A stretch of DNA of 39,744 bases from Peptococcaceae bacterium BRH_c4a. GTDB taxonomy: Bacteria; Bacillota; Desulfotomaculia; Desulfotomaculales; Desulfocucumaceae. This document shows, in pieces, positions 33,035 through 39,744 of this stretch. The DNA lies in NCBI GenBank assembly GCA_000961585.1, contig LADN01000063.1:1-39744 (forward strand), written 5' to 3'. Position 1 is the first letter of the stretch. Every line of letters starts with the position of its first letter. Below the pieces are notes generated by a model. That model ran no database searches. It saw only the letters and a program-made list of their open reading frames with translations, and was not told where the DNA came from. Both the position numbers and the translations under genes were made by a program.

Positions 33035-34208
33035 AATTGAGCTGATAGCTACCTCCACCTTCGGGCTGGAAGCGGTGGTGGCCCGGGAGGTCAGAGAACT
33101 GGGGTATGAGGAGGTTGCTGTTGAAAATGGCAAGGTAACCTTTACCGCCGATTTGATGGCCATATGCCGGTGCAACCTGTGGATCAGGTCCGCAGACCGG
33201 GTGCTGATAAAAATGGGAGAATTCAGGGCGCAGACTTTTGAAGAGCTTTTTCAGCAAACCAGGGCCCTTCCGTGGCCGGACTGGATACCGCTGGACGCTG
33301 CCTTTCCGGTGGATGGGAAGTCAATAAACTCAAAGCTGTTCAGCGTTCCGGATTGTCAGGCCATAGTGAAGAAGGCCATTGTTGAAAAGATGAAAGATAC
33401 CTACAGGAGGAACTGGTTTGATGAAACCGGCCCCCGCTACAGGGTGGAGGTGGCCCTTCTCAAGGATGTGGCCATACTGACCATGGATACCAGCGGCGCC
33501 GGGCTGCACAAGAGAGGGTACAGAAAACTGGGAAGTGAGGCTCCCCTGAAAGAAACCCTGGCGGCCGCTATGATTATGCTCAGCCGGTGGCGCTCCGACC
33601 GGGTTTTGATTGATCCCTTTTGCGGGTCCGGCACAATTCCCATCGAGGCGGCCCTTATAGGTCTGAACATTGCTCCGGGGTTAAAGAGGGAATTTGACGC
33701 CGAAAGGTGGCCGGTGGTGCCGGGTTCAATGTGGCTCAGGGCCAGGGAAGAGGCCGGGGACGCTGAAATTGGTGATTGTAAGCTTGCGGTGCATGGATTT
33801 GACATTGACAAGGAGGTGTTGAGTCTGGCCCGCTATCACGCCCGCCAGGCCGGGCTGGGGGATCTCGTCACTTTCCAGGAAAAACCGGTTTCCGAACTTC
33901 GCACCAGGAACAAATACGGTTACATAGTTTGCAACCCTCCATATGGAATCAGGCTGGGAGAAGCCTCCGAGATTGAGAGGCTTTACAGGGAAATGGGATC
34001 GGTATTCAAAGAACTGGATACATGGTCATATTACATTCTGAGCGCCCATCCCGAATTTGAGCGTCTTTTCGGGAGCAGGCCGGACAAGAAAAGAAAGCTT
34101 TATAACGGCAGGATACAGTGTAATTTTTATCAATATTTCGGCCCAAGGCCGCCAAGGAGGGAAGCGGGCAGGGAACTGCAGGAGCCCGCTGCTAAAAATG
34201 TGTTATAA
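33027..34208 (+). CDS. THUMP-domain rRNA guanine-N2 methyltransferase (RlmL/YpsC type)
   Basis: About 393 aa. N-terminal THUMP/ferredoxin-like part (about 1-165), then a UPF0020 methyltransferase with SAM-binding DPFCGSGTIPIEAAL and the catalytic NPPYG motif. It should make m2G in 23S rRNA or a related RNA using SAM. The ATG at 33027 is chosen since GGAG lies 6 nt upstream. It overlaps the PBP gene end. It lacks the second methyltransferase domain of E. coli RlmKL. Confidence 0.9.
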   Translation: MSRIELIATSTFGLEAVVAREVRELGYEEVAVENGKVTFTADLMAICRCNLWIRSADRVLIKMGEFRAQTFEELFQQTRALPWPDWIPLDAAFPVDGKSINSKLFSVPDCQAIVKKAIVEKMKDTYRRNWFDETGPRYRVEVALLKDVAILTMDTSGAGLHKRGYRKLGSEAPLKETLAAAMIMLSRWRSDRVLIDPFCGSGTIPIEAALIGLNIAPGLKREFDAERWPVVPGSMWLRAREEAGDAEIGDCKLAVHGFDIDKEVLSLARYHARQAGLGDLVTFQEKPVSELRTRNKYGYIVCNPPYGIRLGEASEIERLYREMGSVFKELDTWSYYILSAHPEFERLFGSRPDKKRKLYNGRIQCNFYQYFGPRPPRREAGRELQEPAAKNVL

Positions 34209-34322
34209 TAATGGTCTATTTCATCTGTTGCAGGCGTATTTGCCATAAGGTATAATTACATGTACACTTATTATTTGGAATTACTGAAATTGAAATAAAA
34301 TATATATCTCGGAGGTGTGGTT

Positions 34323-35171
34323 GTGAATACATTAAGAGTTTGGTTGTTGATGGGAGTTCTGACCATTCTGCTGGTTATGATGGGTAGCGCTATGGGCGGC
34401 AGATCAGGCGCCACCGTATTTTTCCTGATCGCAATGGCCATGAATTTCTTCGGGTACTACTTCAGTGATAAAATTGCCATTAAGATGACAAATTCATATC
34501 CGGTATCTCAGTCAGAGGCTCCCGAGCTGTATGAAATGGTTGGCAGGTTAAGCCAGCGGGCGGGAATGCCCATGCCCAGGCTTTATGTTACCCCTTCAGA
34601 CCAGCCCAACGCCTTTGCCACCGGGCGTAACCCGGCCAATTCGGCCGTGGCCGTAACCGAAGGTATTATGCGGATGCTGAACCGATCGGAAATAGAAGGA
34701 GTTCTGGCTCATGAGCTGGCCCACATCAAAAACAGGGATGTGCTGATAGGCACCATAGCCGCCACCTTTGCCGGAGCCATATCGATGATCGGAAATATGC
34801 TGCAGTGGGGGGCTATTTTCGGCATGGGCCGTAGTGACGATGAAGAGGAAGGCGGATCCGGTATTGTGGGTGTGCTTATAATGGCCATTGTCTTTCCCAT
34901 AGCTGCCATGATAGTCCAGATGGCCATATCCCGTTCCAGGGAGTTTGGCGCTGACGCCTCCGGGGCACAGATCGCCGGCTCTTCTTCGGGTCTGGCCAAT
35001 GCGTTGCTAAAGCTGGAGTCGGCGGCACACCACATACCGATGCAGGTTAACCCGGCCGCTTCGCACATGTTTATTGTAAATCCCCTTTCAGGGGCTTCTC
35101 TTGCCAAGCTTTTCAGCACTCACCCCCCCATACAGGAGAGGGTGGAGAAACTGCGCAGCATGAGAGTTTGA
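34323..35171 (+). CDS. htpX: Membrane metalloprotease HtpX (M48 family)
   Basis: About 282 aa. Two N-terminal membrane helices, zinc motif HELAH (130-134), two further helices (about 142-205), and the third-ligand segment [11 protein letters not shown]. It degrades misfolded membrane proteins. The GTG at 34323 is 7 nt after GGAGG and is preferred over GTG 34317. It has its own upstream region and a GC hairpin after the stop. Confidence 0.93.
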   Translation: MNTLRVWLLMGVLTILLVMMGSAMGGRSGATVFFLIAMAMNFFGYYFSDKIAIKMTNSYPVSQSEAPELYEMVGRLSQRAGMPMPRLYVTPSDQPNAFATGRNPANSAVAVTEGIMRMLNRSEIEGVLAHELAHIKNRDVLIGTIAATFAGAISMIGNMLQWGAIFGMGRSDDEEEGGSGIVGVLIMAIVFPIAAMIVQMAISRSREFGADASGAQIAGSSSGLANALLKLESAAHHIPMQVNPAASHMFIVNPLSGASLAKLFSTHPPIQERVEKLRSMRV

Positions 35172-35188
35172 TAGAAAAACAAGCCGAC

Positions 35189-35205
35189 GGCGGGTTAATC
35201 CCGCC
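35189..35205 (+). terminator. Short hairpin after htpX
   Basis: GGCGGG-ttaat-CCCGCC followed by a pyrimidine-rich stretch (ACTCTCTTTCTTT). It may only partly terminate, since the next small gene follows at once. Confidence 0.5.
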
Positions 35206-35232
35206 ACTCTCTTTCTTTCAAGGAGTATTTTT

Positions 35233-35418
35233 ATGAACAGAATCAGAAGTTTGTTTTTTGTTATAGGATTAATATTTTTTACTTTAGGCATGACTGCGGC
35301 AGGTCTGATAAAAATATTTGACAATCAGCTGACCATTGGAATTATCTGTATAGTTTTAACAGTGATGATCATAGCAATATGTTCATTCCACCTGATTTCT
35401 GGTAAAAAAGAGAGCTAA
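35233..35418 (+). CDS. Small two-TM membrane protein
   Basis: 61 aa with two hydrophobic helices (about 6-27 and 33-54) and a short basic tail GKKES. No known family recognised. AAGGAG lies 7 nt upstream of the ATG, and it follows htpX by 61 nt in the same direction, so it may be co-expressed with it. Confidence 0.6.
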   Translation: MNRIRSLFFVIGLIFFTLGMTAAGLIKIFDNQLTIGIICIVLTVMIIAICSFHLISGKKES

Positions 35419-35482
35419 TGGAACCTGGTACAGGAAAAAGCTGTCTGCTTTAACAGGCGCTCGGGGTAATTTGTCTGTCAAT

Positions 35483-35533
35483 ATTCTGGATTCTGGATTC
35501 TGGATTCCAGCCGTCCGACAGGACGGCTATTTA
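35483..35533 (+). repeat. Composite intergenic repeat, copy D (right end only)
   Basis: Three ATTCTGG units (35483-35503), then hairpin AGCCGTCC-gaca-GGACGGCT (35509-35528) and a T-rich tail. It lacks iterons and core. The tail carries the stop codon (35531-35533) of the opposing YkvI-like gene. Confidence 0.75.
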
Positions 35534-36667
35534 TTTTCCGTCCTCCTGTTCCGGCCTGTACGCCGGCTGAGGAACCAGCCTCTCTCTGAAGTAACCGTAG
35601 GTCAGTCCGGCAAGCATTAAAATACCGGCATACCCCACTGCAGAATACAGTACCCGGACCAGATTGGAAAAACCCAGCTGACCTGCAGCCAGGGATACAA
35701 TCCCGGCGCCGATCACCAGCCATCGGAATCTTTTTCCCTCCGGATTGGATACCCTGGCCGAGAAGCCATACAGGCTGCCCACTGCGGTGGTATATACCTC
35801 GGCCAGCAGAATCAGGCTGTAGGCTGTCTGAACATAGGGCGAGAACCGGGCGGCAACCTGGATCATGGGGATTTCAAATCCTGATATGGTCGGACTGAAT
35901 GTCATCAGGGAAAGATTTATGGCCAGTGCCCCCAGACCCAGTCCTATCCCGCCATAAAGCGCCCCTTTTTTCAGTGTGTTCGGGTTATTTCCGGCCAGCT
36001 TTCCCATGGGCCCCAGCACAGCCACTCCCAGCACCAGGTTGTACGAAACGTAAACGATGGCCGACAGGGGCCAGAGGGGTACCGGAGGTTTGGTTGCGGC
36101 GGCCCACTGGTTCATTGACGTAATGCTTGCAGGATTGGTCAAAAGGGACGCTATAGCCAAACCCAGTACTGAAATCAGCAGGAAAGGCACCACAAAGCTT
36201 ATGGCGCTTAGTACCCCATGAATGCCCAGTAAAACAGTAAAAACCGTGACCAGCGCCATAAGCAGGCTGCCCAGAAAGTAGGGCAGACCAAACTGCTCGG
36301 CAAAAATGGCTCCGGACCCTGCTGTCATGGCGGTGAGGGCGCCAAAAAGGAAAAAGGTAATGACTGCGTCGATAATCTGCCCCAGATAGCGTCCCCCGGC
36401 ATGCCGTATTATTTCCAGGTGGGACTTGGCCTTAAATCTGCGGCCCAGATCCAGTATGATATATCCGAAAAAAACAAACATGAAAGTGGATACAAGGAGA
36501 GCAAAGATGCCGCCGGCTCCGAAAAAGGTAAAAAACTGCATGACCTCCTGACCCGAGGCGAATCCTGCTCCCACGATGGTTCCAATGTAGGCGGCAGCCA
36601 CTTTAAAAATTGAGATTTCCTTTTTTGTAGTATTCATGGTATTTATTATTTCTTGATAAGCCATCAT
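35531..36667 (-). CDS. YkvI-like (COG3949) membrane carrier
   Basis: 378 aa with about ten membrane helices and an N-terminal segment IGTIVGAGFASGQEVMQFF, the signature of the YkvI/COG3949 group in the APC superfamily of transporters. The substrate is unknown. Two starts are possible: ATG 36667 or ATG 36637 (MNTTKKEIS); neither has a good ribosome site, so the start is uncertain. Its stop is in the tail of repeat copy D. Confidence 0.82.
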   Translation of the reverse strand: MMAYQEIINTMNTTKKEISIFKVAAAYIGTIVGAGFASGQEVMQFFTFFGAGGIFALLVSTFMFVFFGYIILDLGRRFKAKSHLEIIRHAGGRYLGQIIDAVITFFLFGALTAMTAGSGAIFAEQFGLPYFLGSLLMALVTVFTVLLGIHGVLSAISFVVPFLLISVLGLAIASLLTNPASITSMNQWAAATKPPVPLWPLSAIVYVSYNLVLGVAVLGPMGKLAGNNPNTLKKGALYGGIGLGLGALAINLSLMTFSPTISGFEIPMIQVAARFSPYVQTAYSLILLAEVYTTAVGSLYGFSARVSNPEGKRFRWLVIGAGIVSLAAGQLGFSNLVRVLYSAVGYAGILMLAGLTYGYFRERLVPQPAYRPEQEDGK

Positions 36668-36697
36668 TTAATCGGGTAAGAAAAAGGCAATATAAAG

Positions 36698-36723
36698 AAG
36701 CTGCCGACCAAAGTCGGCAGCTT
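36698..36723 (-). terminator. Terminator of the DUF2680 gene
   Basis: Stem AAGCTGCCGAC / GTCGGCAGCTT (11 bp, perfect) with loop CAAA; on the minus strand it is followed by a T-rich stretch. Confidence 0.75.
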
Positions 36724-36766
36724 GAACGAAGTACCTTTATTATTGCCTGACCATATGCTATGGTGG

Positions 36767-37150
36767 CTATTGCTGGGCCGGAGCTGGAGCCGGAGCCGGA
36801 GCCGGAGTTTGGTTGGAACCCCAACCCCCCATCATTCCACCGCCTCTGAAACCTTTTCCGGGACCCATTCCAATTCCCGGCCCTCTACCCTGTCCGGGGC
36901 CGCCCATGGGGCAAATAAAGCCGTTTTGCTCATGAAACTGGTACATTTCATCAAAATGCTTCTTCCAGATATCTCCTTGGGCTGGGGTAATCTTGCCGTC
37001 CTTTACGGCCTGGTCCACATAGGCCCGTTTTTCTGAAAAAATGTTGTCCAGCCAGGCCTTGTTGTCCGGAGTGGTGGCCGCCAGCGCCGGCACGGCTATG
37101 ATTGCCGCCAGGGCTGCCAGTACTACCACCGCAATCCACTTTTTGTTCAC
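36767..37150 (-). CDS. Secreted DUF2680-like Gly/Met-rich protein
   Basis: 127 aa. A signal peptide ends near PALAA (about 25). The mature part has a DUF2680-like segment (about 30-75, DNIFSEKRAYVDQAVKDGKITPAQGDI), then a Gly/Met-rich stretch (RGPGIGMGPGKGFRGGGMM) and a tail of Ala-Pro repeats. It is exported; the function is unknown. The GTG start follows AAGGAGGG. Met- and His-containing segments could bind metal, but that is speculation. Confidence 0.75.
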   Translation of the reverse strand: MNKKWIAVVVLAALAAIIAVPALAATTPDNKAWLDNIFSEKRAYVDQAVKDGKITPAQGDIWKKHFDEMYQFHEQNGFICPMGGPGQGRGPGIGMGPGKGFRGGGMMGGWGSNQTPAPAPAPAPAQQ

Positions 37151-37499
37151 CAGGGTATCCCTCCTTTTTGTTTCTTAAAAATAGTATAGACATTTAGTGT
37201 GTCAAACAAGATGCGGAAATGTTACATTTATGTTACAATCATATCTCTTGCCGGAGCGAAAAAAATGATTGCGACCGGAAGCCTGTACTTAATCTCCTTC
37301 ATATATTGACTTCATATGTTTTCCGGTGATAAAATTCCTTTAACGATCCGATGTTCAAAACAAAACACCTTTTGTCAGGTCGCCTGACCGGGCCGGGAGG
37401 CAACGGGTAAGATTTAACCCCGTGGGACGTATAATGTGCCACGGGGTTGTATATTGGTTAATGGTTTTTTAAAGTCATCGTTTTACCAGGGGGTTGAGG
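37151..37499. promoter_or_regulatory. Intergenic region with promoter and structured leader of the CDF gene
   Basis: No gene. A promoter TTGACT (37306-37311), 18-nt spacer, TAAAAT (37330-37335) would start near 37342, leaving a leader of about 155 nt with two hairpins: GTCAGG-tcg-CCTGAC (about 37375-37389) and AACCCCGTGG / CCACGGGGTT (about 37417-37449), with a T run 15 nt further on. Confidence 0.5.
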
Positions 37500-38396
37500 A
37501 TGGATAAAAAGGTTAAAGCTGCGCAGCTTTCAATTATGTCCAATACAGGCCTCACTGTTTTGAAGCTGGTTGTGGGAGTTTATATGGGTTCCATCAGCGT
37601 TATATCGGAGGCGTTGCATTCCGGTATAGATTTGGTGGCATCAATTATTGACTATCTTTCGGTGAAGCAGTCCAGTAAGCCGGCCGACAGGGATCACCCG
37701 TACGGCCATGGAAAGTTTGAAAATGTGGGGAGCATAATTGAGGCTGTGTTAATCATTGTGGCCGCAGCGGTTATAATTTTCCAGGCCATTCCAAGGTTTT
37801 ACAGCCCGGCTGAAGTGCATTCCCTGGGTATAGGATCGGTCGTTATGGCAGTGTCTGTGATGGTAAATATACTGGTATCGGGCAAATTAATGAAGGTAGC
37901 CAGGGAAACCGGCTCCCCGGCTCTGGAGGGAGACGCATGGCATCTCAGGGCTGATGTTTATACCTCCCTGGGTATTTTTGCGGGGCTTGTGGCCATAAAG
38001 ATAACCGGTCTGATGATATTGGATCCCATAATTGCCTTGGGGGTTTCCCTGTTTATACTGAAAGCGGGATTTGACCTGATCAGGAAGTCTTTCCGGGTTA
38101 TTGTGGATGAAAGTATTTCGGAAGAGGAGATAGAGGCGCTGAATGAGGTTTTGGCGGAGAGTTCGGTGCACTTTCTGGATTACCATGAACTGAGAACCAG
38201 AAGGGCCGGGTCTCAGAGATTCATTGACCTGCATCTGGTATTTCCCCGGGACCTTCCCATAAAGGATATTTATGATAAATGCAGGGAGCTGGAGCATAAA
38301 ATAGAGATTAGGCTTTGTGAAGTGGATGTTGTTATTAAGGTTGAACCATGCGGTCAGGAATGCCGCCAATGCAGCTTTGACTGTAAAGAGGAGTGA
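37500..38396 (+). CDS. Cation diffusion facilitator (CDF) metal exporter
   Basis: 298 aa, six predicted membrane helices. CDF metal-site motifs: HSGIDLVAS (helix II) and HLRADVYTS (helix V), with DHPYGHGKFE after helix II. The cytoplasmic domain ends in a cysteine group CGQECRQCSFDC, unusual for the family and a possible extra metal site. It exports Zn2+, Co2+, Fe2+ or another divalent metal. The ATG at 37500 lies 6 nt after AGGGGG and is preferred to the TTG at 37494. Confidence 0.9.
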   Translation: MDKKVKAAQLSIMSNTGLTVLKLVVGVYMGSISVISEALHSGIDLVASIIDYLSVKQSSKPADRDHPYGHGKFENVGSIIEAVLIIVAAAVIIFQAIPRFYSPAEVHSLGIGSVVMAVSVMVNILVSGKLMKVARETGSPALEGDAWHLRADVYTSLGIFAGLVAIKITGLMILDPIIALGVSLFILKAGFDLIRKSFRVIVDESISEEEIEALNEVLAESSVHFLDYHELRTRRAGSQRFIDLHLVFPRDLPIKDIYDKCRELEHKIEIRLCEVDVVIKVEPCGQECRQCSFDCKEE

Positions 38397-38491
38397 GACG
38401 GGTAGGGCGGTGTTACTGCTCCGGATGGGGCAAAACTCACCGGTATTAAGCTTCAAAGAACTGGTTATCATTCAAAAAAGGGGATGAGAAA

Positions 38492-38845
38492 ATGGTTGAC
38501 ACTGAACAATTAATGAAGAATATCGAGTTTTCAGCAGCGTTAAATTTGAAGGAACTGGTGGGCTACCAGGAAGGTCGGGTAATCAGCAGAACGCTGGCAC
38601 AGTTGCCCTGGGTAAACATCACGCTCTTTGCCTTGTACAAGGGGGAGGGAATCAGCACCCACACCACCTCCGGAGATGCCATGGTGCAGATTTTGGACGG
38701 AGAGGCCGAAATAACCATTGGTGACAAGGTGCTGACGGTAAAATCCGGGGAGACCGTCATGATGCCCTCGGATGTGCCCCACGCCCTGGAGGCCCGGGAA
38801 GGATTCAAAATGCTTCTGACAGTTGTGAAAAGCGGTAAGCGGTAA
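38492..38845 (+). CDS. Small single-domain cupin protein
   Basis: 117 aa, one cupin barrel. Motif 1 (GEGISTHTTSGDAMVQILDGEAEI) has only one of the usual two histidines; motif 2 (MMPSDVPHALEA) keeps its His, so metal binding is possible but not typical. No enzyme activity can be assigned. The ATG has AGGGGATG upstream. It is 95 nt after the CDF gene and could be in the same transcript. Confidence 0.82.
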   Translation: MVDTEQLMKNIEFSAALNLKELVGYQEGRVISRTLAQLPWVNITLFALYKGEGISTHTTSGDAMVQILDGEAEITIGDKVLTVKSGETVMMPSDVPHALEAREGFKMLLTVVKSGKR

Positions 38846-38892
38846 GCTTTTTCTCAAATTATAAATATAAAAAACACTGCAGCCCAAGCCAT

Positions 38893-39112
38893 GTTAACGT
38901 GCTAAAAGGTTAAAAAATAGCACTAAAACCACTCCCCCTCAATATATGTCGCTTAAGGGTCACTTTTAAAGTATGCTGTCACCATTCTGGATTCTGAATT
39001 CTGAATTCCGCCGTCTAAGCATCGGGGACATTCCTCTGACCCCCAGAGGCAGTCACGTTAGAGAGGTGTGTCCCCTTTCCTTAGCCGACAACGCCCTTCA
39101 GGGCGTTTTTTT
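38893..39112 (+). repeat. Composite intergenic repeat, copy E1 (with nested palindrome)
   Basis: A partial copy: iterons at 38948 and 38959, the TATGCTGTCACC segment, 7-bp units ATTCTGG and ATTCTGA, the left arm of the GCCGTCT hairpin, then an inserted palindromic segment, and the hairpin AACGCCC-ttca-GGGCGTT with T run (39090-39112). It forms a direct tandem with copy E2. No gene in 38846-39662. Confidence 0.8.
39024..39075 (+). repeat. REP-like palindrome nested in repeat copy E1
   Basis: Outer arms GGGGACA (39024-39030) and TGTCCCC (39069-39075) with inner hairpin CCTCTG / CAGAGG (39033-39049). It breaks the GCCGTCT / AGACGGC hairpin that is intact in copies A, B, C and E2. Confidence 0.6.
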
Positions 39113-39558
39113 ATCGTTAAGGAAAGTATATGTCATATTAAAGTGCTAAATCGTCAAAGCATTTTTATATAGCCCAGAGTTTTTCCGGGGTCGCTCCGGG
39201 GTCACTTGAGGGTCGCTGCATTGTCGCTAATGGGTAGGTGGAGGGGTTTGAGTCCGATCTACTTATCCTCCGGCTGAACTGGCTCTAAGCTCGTCGCCTA
39301 ACGGACTGCCGACCGCCTCCAACGCCGCATCCTTGCGTCGATTCCGGCTACCGGCTGCGTCCTGCAGCCGGTTCGGCAGTCCGTACGGCTCTGTCGCCAA
39401 GAGCCAGATAACAGCCTCCGGAACATCCGCCTGGACTAAAACCCCTCCCCCTCACTGCATGTCGCTTGAGGGTCACGTTTGCTTATTCTGGCTTCTGACT
39501 CCTGGCTCCTGGATTCCGCCGTCTGCAAGACGGCACCGCCGACAAGGCGGTTATTTTA
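39113..39558 (+). repeat. Composite intergenic repeat, copy E2 (full length)
   Basis: It begins with AGGAAAGTATATG and TTAAAG units as in copy B, then iterons at 39190, 39201, 39212 and 39223, the branched core (39240-39448), iterons at 39461 and 39472, 7-bp units, hairpin GCCGTCT-gca-AGACGGC (39518-39534), and hairpin ACCGCC-gacaa-GGCGGT (39535-39551) with a TTATTTTA tail. Confidence 0.88.
39240..39448 (+). other. Branched palindromic core of repeat copy E2
   Basis: Outer stem GGAGGGGTTT plus AGTCC against GGACT plus AAACCCCTCC; second stem CTGGCTCT (39279-39286) against AGAGCCAG (39400-39407); third stem ACGGACTGCCGA (39301-39312) against TCGGCAGTCCGT (39373-39384); terminal CCGGCTGC / GCAGCCGG. 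It differs from copy A by paired changes in all three long stems. Confidence 0.85.
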
Positions 39559-39662
39559 TCCTCCCCGCCCTGGGTCCATTGTCCTATGGTGGCAGTTTTC
39601 ATCATATGGTAAAATAATAATGTATTTTCAGTAGTTAATTGGAAGGAATAGGGGGTTGTTTT

Positions 39663-39744
39663 ATGAGGGTAAGAATAGGGTTGTTTATAACGGCGTTTTT
39701 GATTGCTGTCCTGGGGGGTATCGGCCCGGTGGCGGCGGAACAGG
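39663..39744 (+). CDS. Start of an exported protein (truncated by window end)
   Basis: 27 residues are visible: a signal peptide with basic start (MRVRIGLF), a hydrophobic core and a likely cleavage site after PVAA. AGGGGG lies about 8 nt upstream of the ATG. Too little is visible to name a family. Confidence 0.6.
   Translation, partial: MRVRIGLFITAFLIAVLGGIGPVAAEQ

Noticed and set aside
37342-37499. Naming the CDF leader as a NiCo or manganese riboswitch
   Set aside because: The conserved bases of those motifs could not be matched by eye; only hairpins are certain.
39333-39617. Open frame of 94 codons in repeat copy E2
   Set aside because: Same reason: it covers the core and hairpins, and the changes relative to copy A keep base pairs rather than the reading frame.

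Overview
The window looks like a chromosomal segment of an anaerobic, Gram-positive, Firmicutes-type bacterium, probably near the Desulfotomaculum/Pelotomaculum group. This is an inference from content: strong GGAGG-type ribosome sites with many TTG and GTG starts, tungsten-type aldehyde:ferredoxin oxidoreductase, a TupABC tungstate transporter, iron-dependent alcohol dehydrogenases, an ADP-forming acyl-CoA synthetase, FapA and many ferredoxin-like proteins. No rRNA, tRNA, CRISPR array, phage or transposase gene was seen.

Layout. 1-2.9 kb: a long intergenic repeat, a two-TM potassium channel, a small coiled-coil protein and a LUD-domain protein. 2.9-6.2 kb: an apparent operon of a Tat-exported four-cluster Fe-S protein, a cytochrome b, TatC and TatA. 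A clear sigma-A promoter has a perfect palindrome at its start point and two related inverted repeats about 90 bp to either side. A zinc-ribbon protein follows. 6.3-12.5 kb: FapA, CinA, a gamma carbonic anhydrase-like protein and an acyl-CoA synthetase, separated by repeats. 12.7-15 kb: a COG2509 flavoprotein and a MarR regulator. 15.2-20.3 kb: a four-gene cluster of TPR protein, Fe-alcohol dehydrogenase, histidine kinase and sigma-54 activator. 20.5-23.3 kb: two tandem Moco/Tuco-type riboswitches ahead of tupA-tupC-tupB. 23.4-26.7 kb: a sigma-54-type promoter, a second Fe-alcohol dehydrogenase, a tungsten AOR and a structured 3' region. 26.7-39.7 kb: a GbsR/MarR regulator, an SDR protein, HtpG, an Fe-S protein, a class A PBP, an rRNA methyltransferase, HtpX, a YkvI-like carrier, a DUF2680 protein, a CDF metal exporter with a structured leader, a cupin, and a double copy of the repeat.

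How the genes fit together. The 15-26.7 kb block reads as an alcohol/aldehyde/acid redox unit. Tungstate uptake is under riboswitch control and feeds the tungsten cofactor of AOR. AOR and the adjacent alcohol dehydrogenase interconvert acid, aldehyde and alcohol. The kinase/sigma-54 activator pair probably drives the -24/-12 promoter in front of the dehydrogenase-AOR operon.

The strongest undescribed signal is a composite intergenic repeat present in six full or partial copies. It has exact 11-bp iterons, a branched core of about 210 nt whose stems show three compensatory changes between the two full copies, an array of 7-bp units, and two tandem hairpins with a T-rich tail. The tail carries the stop codon of three opposing genes, and a further copy encodes the last 29 residues of CinA.
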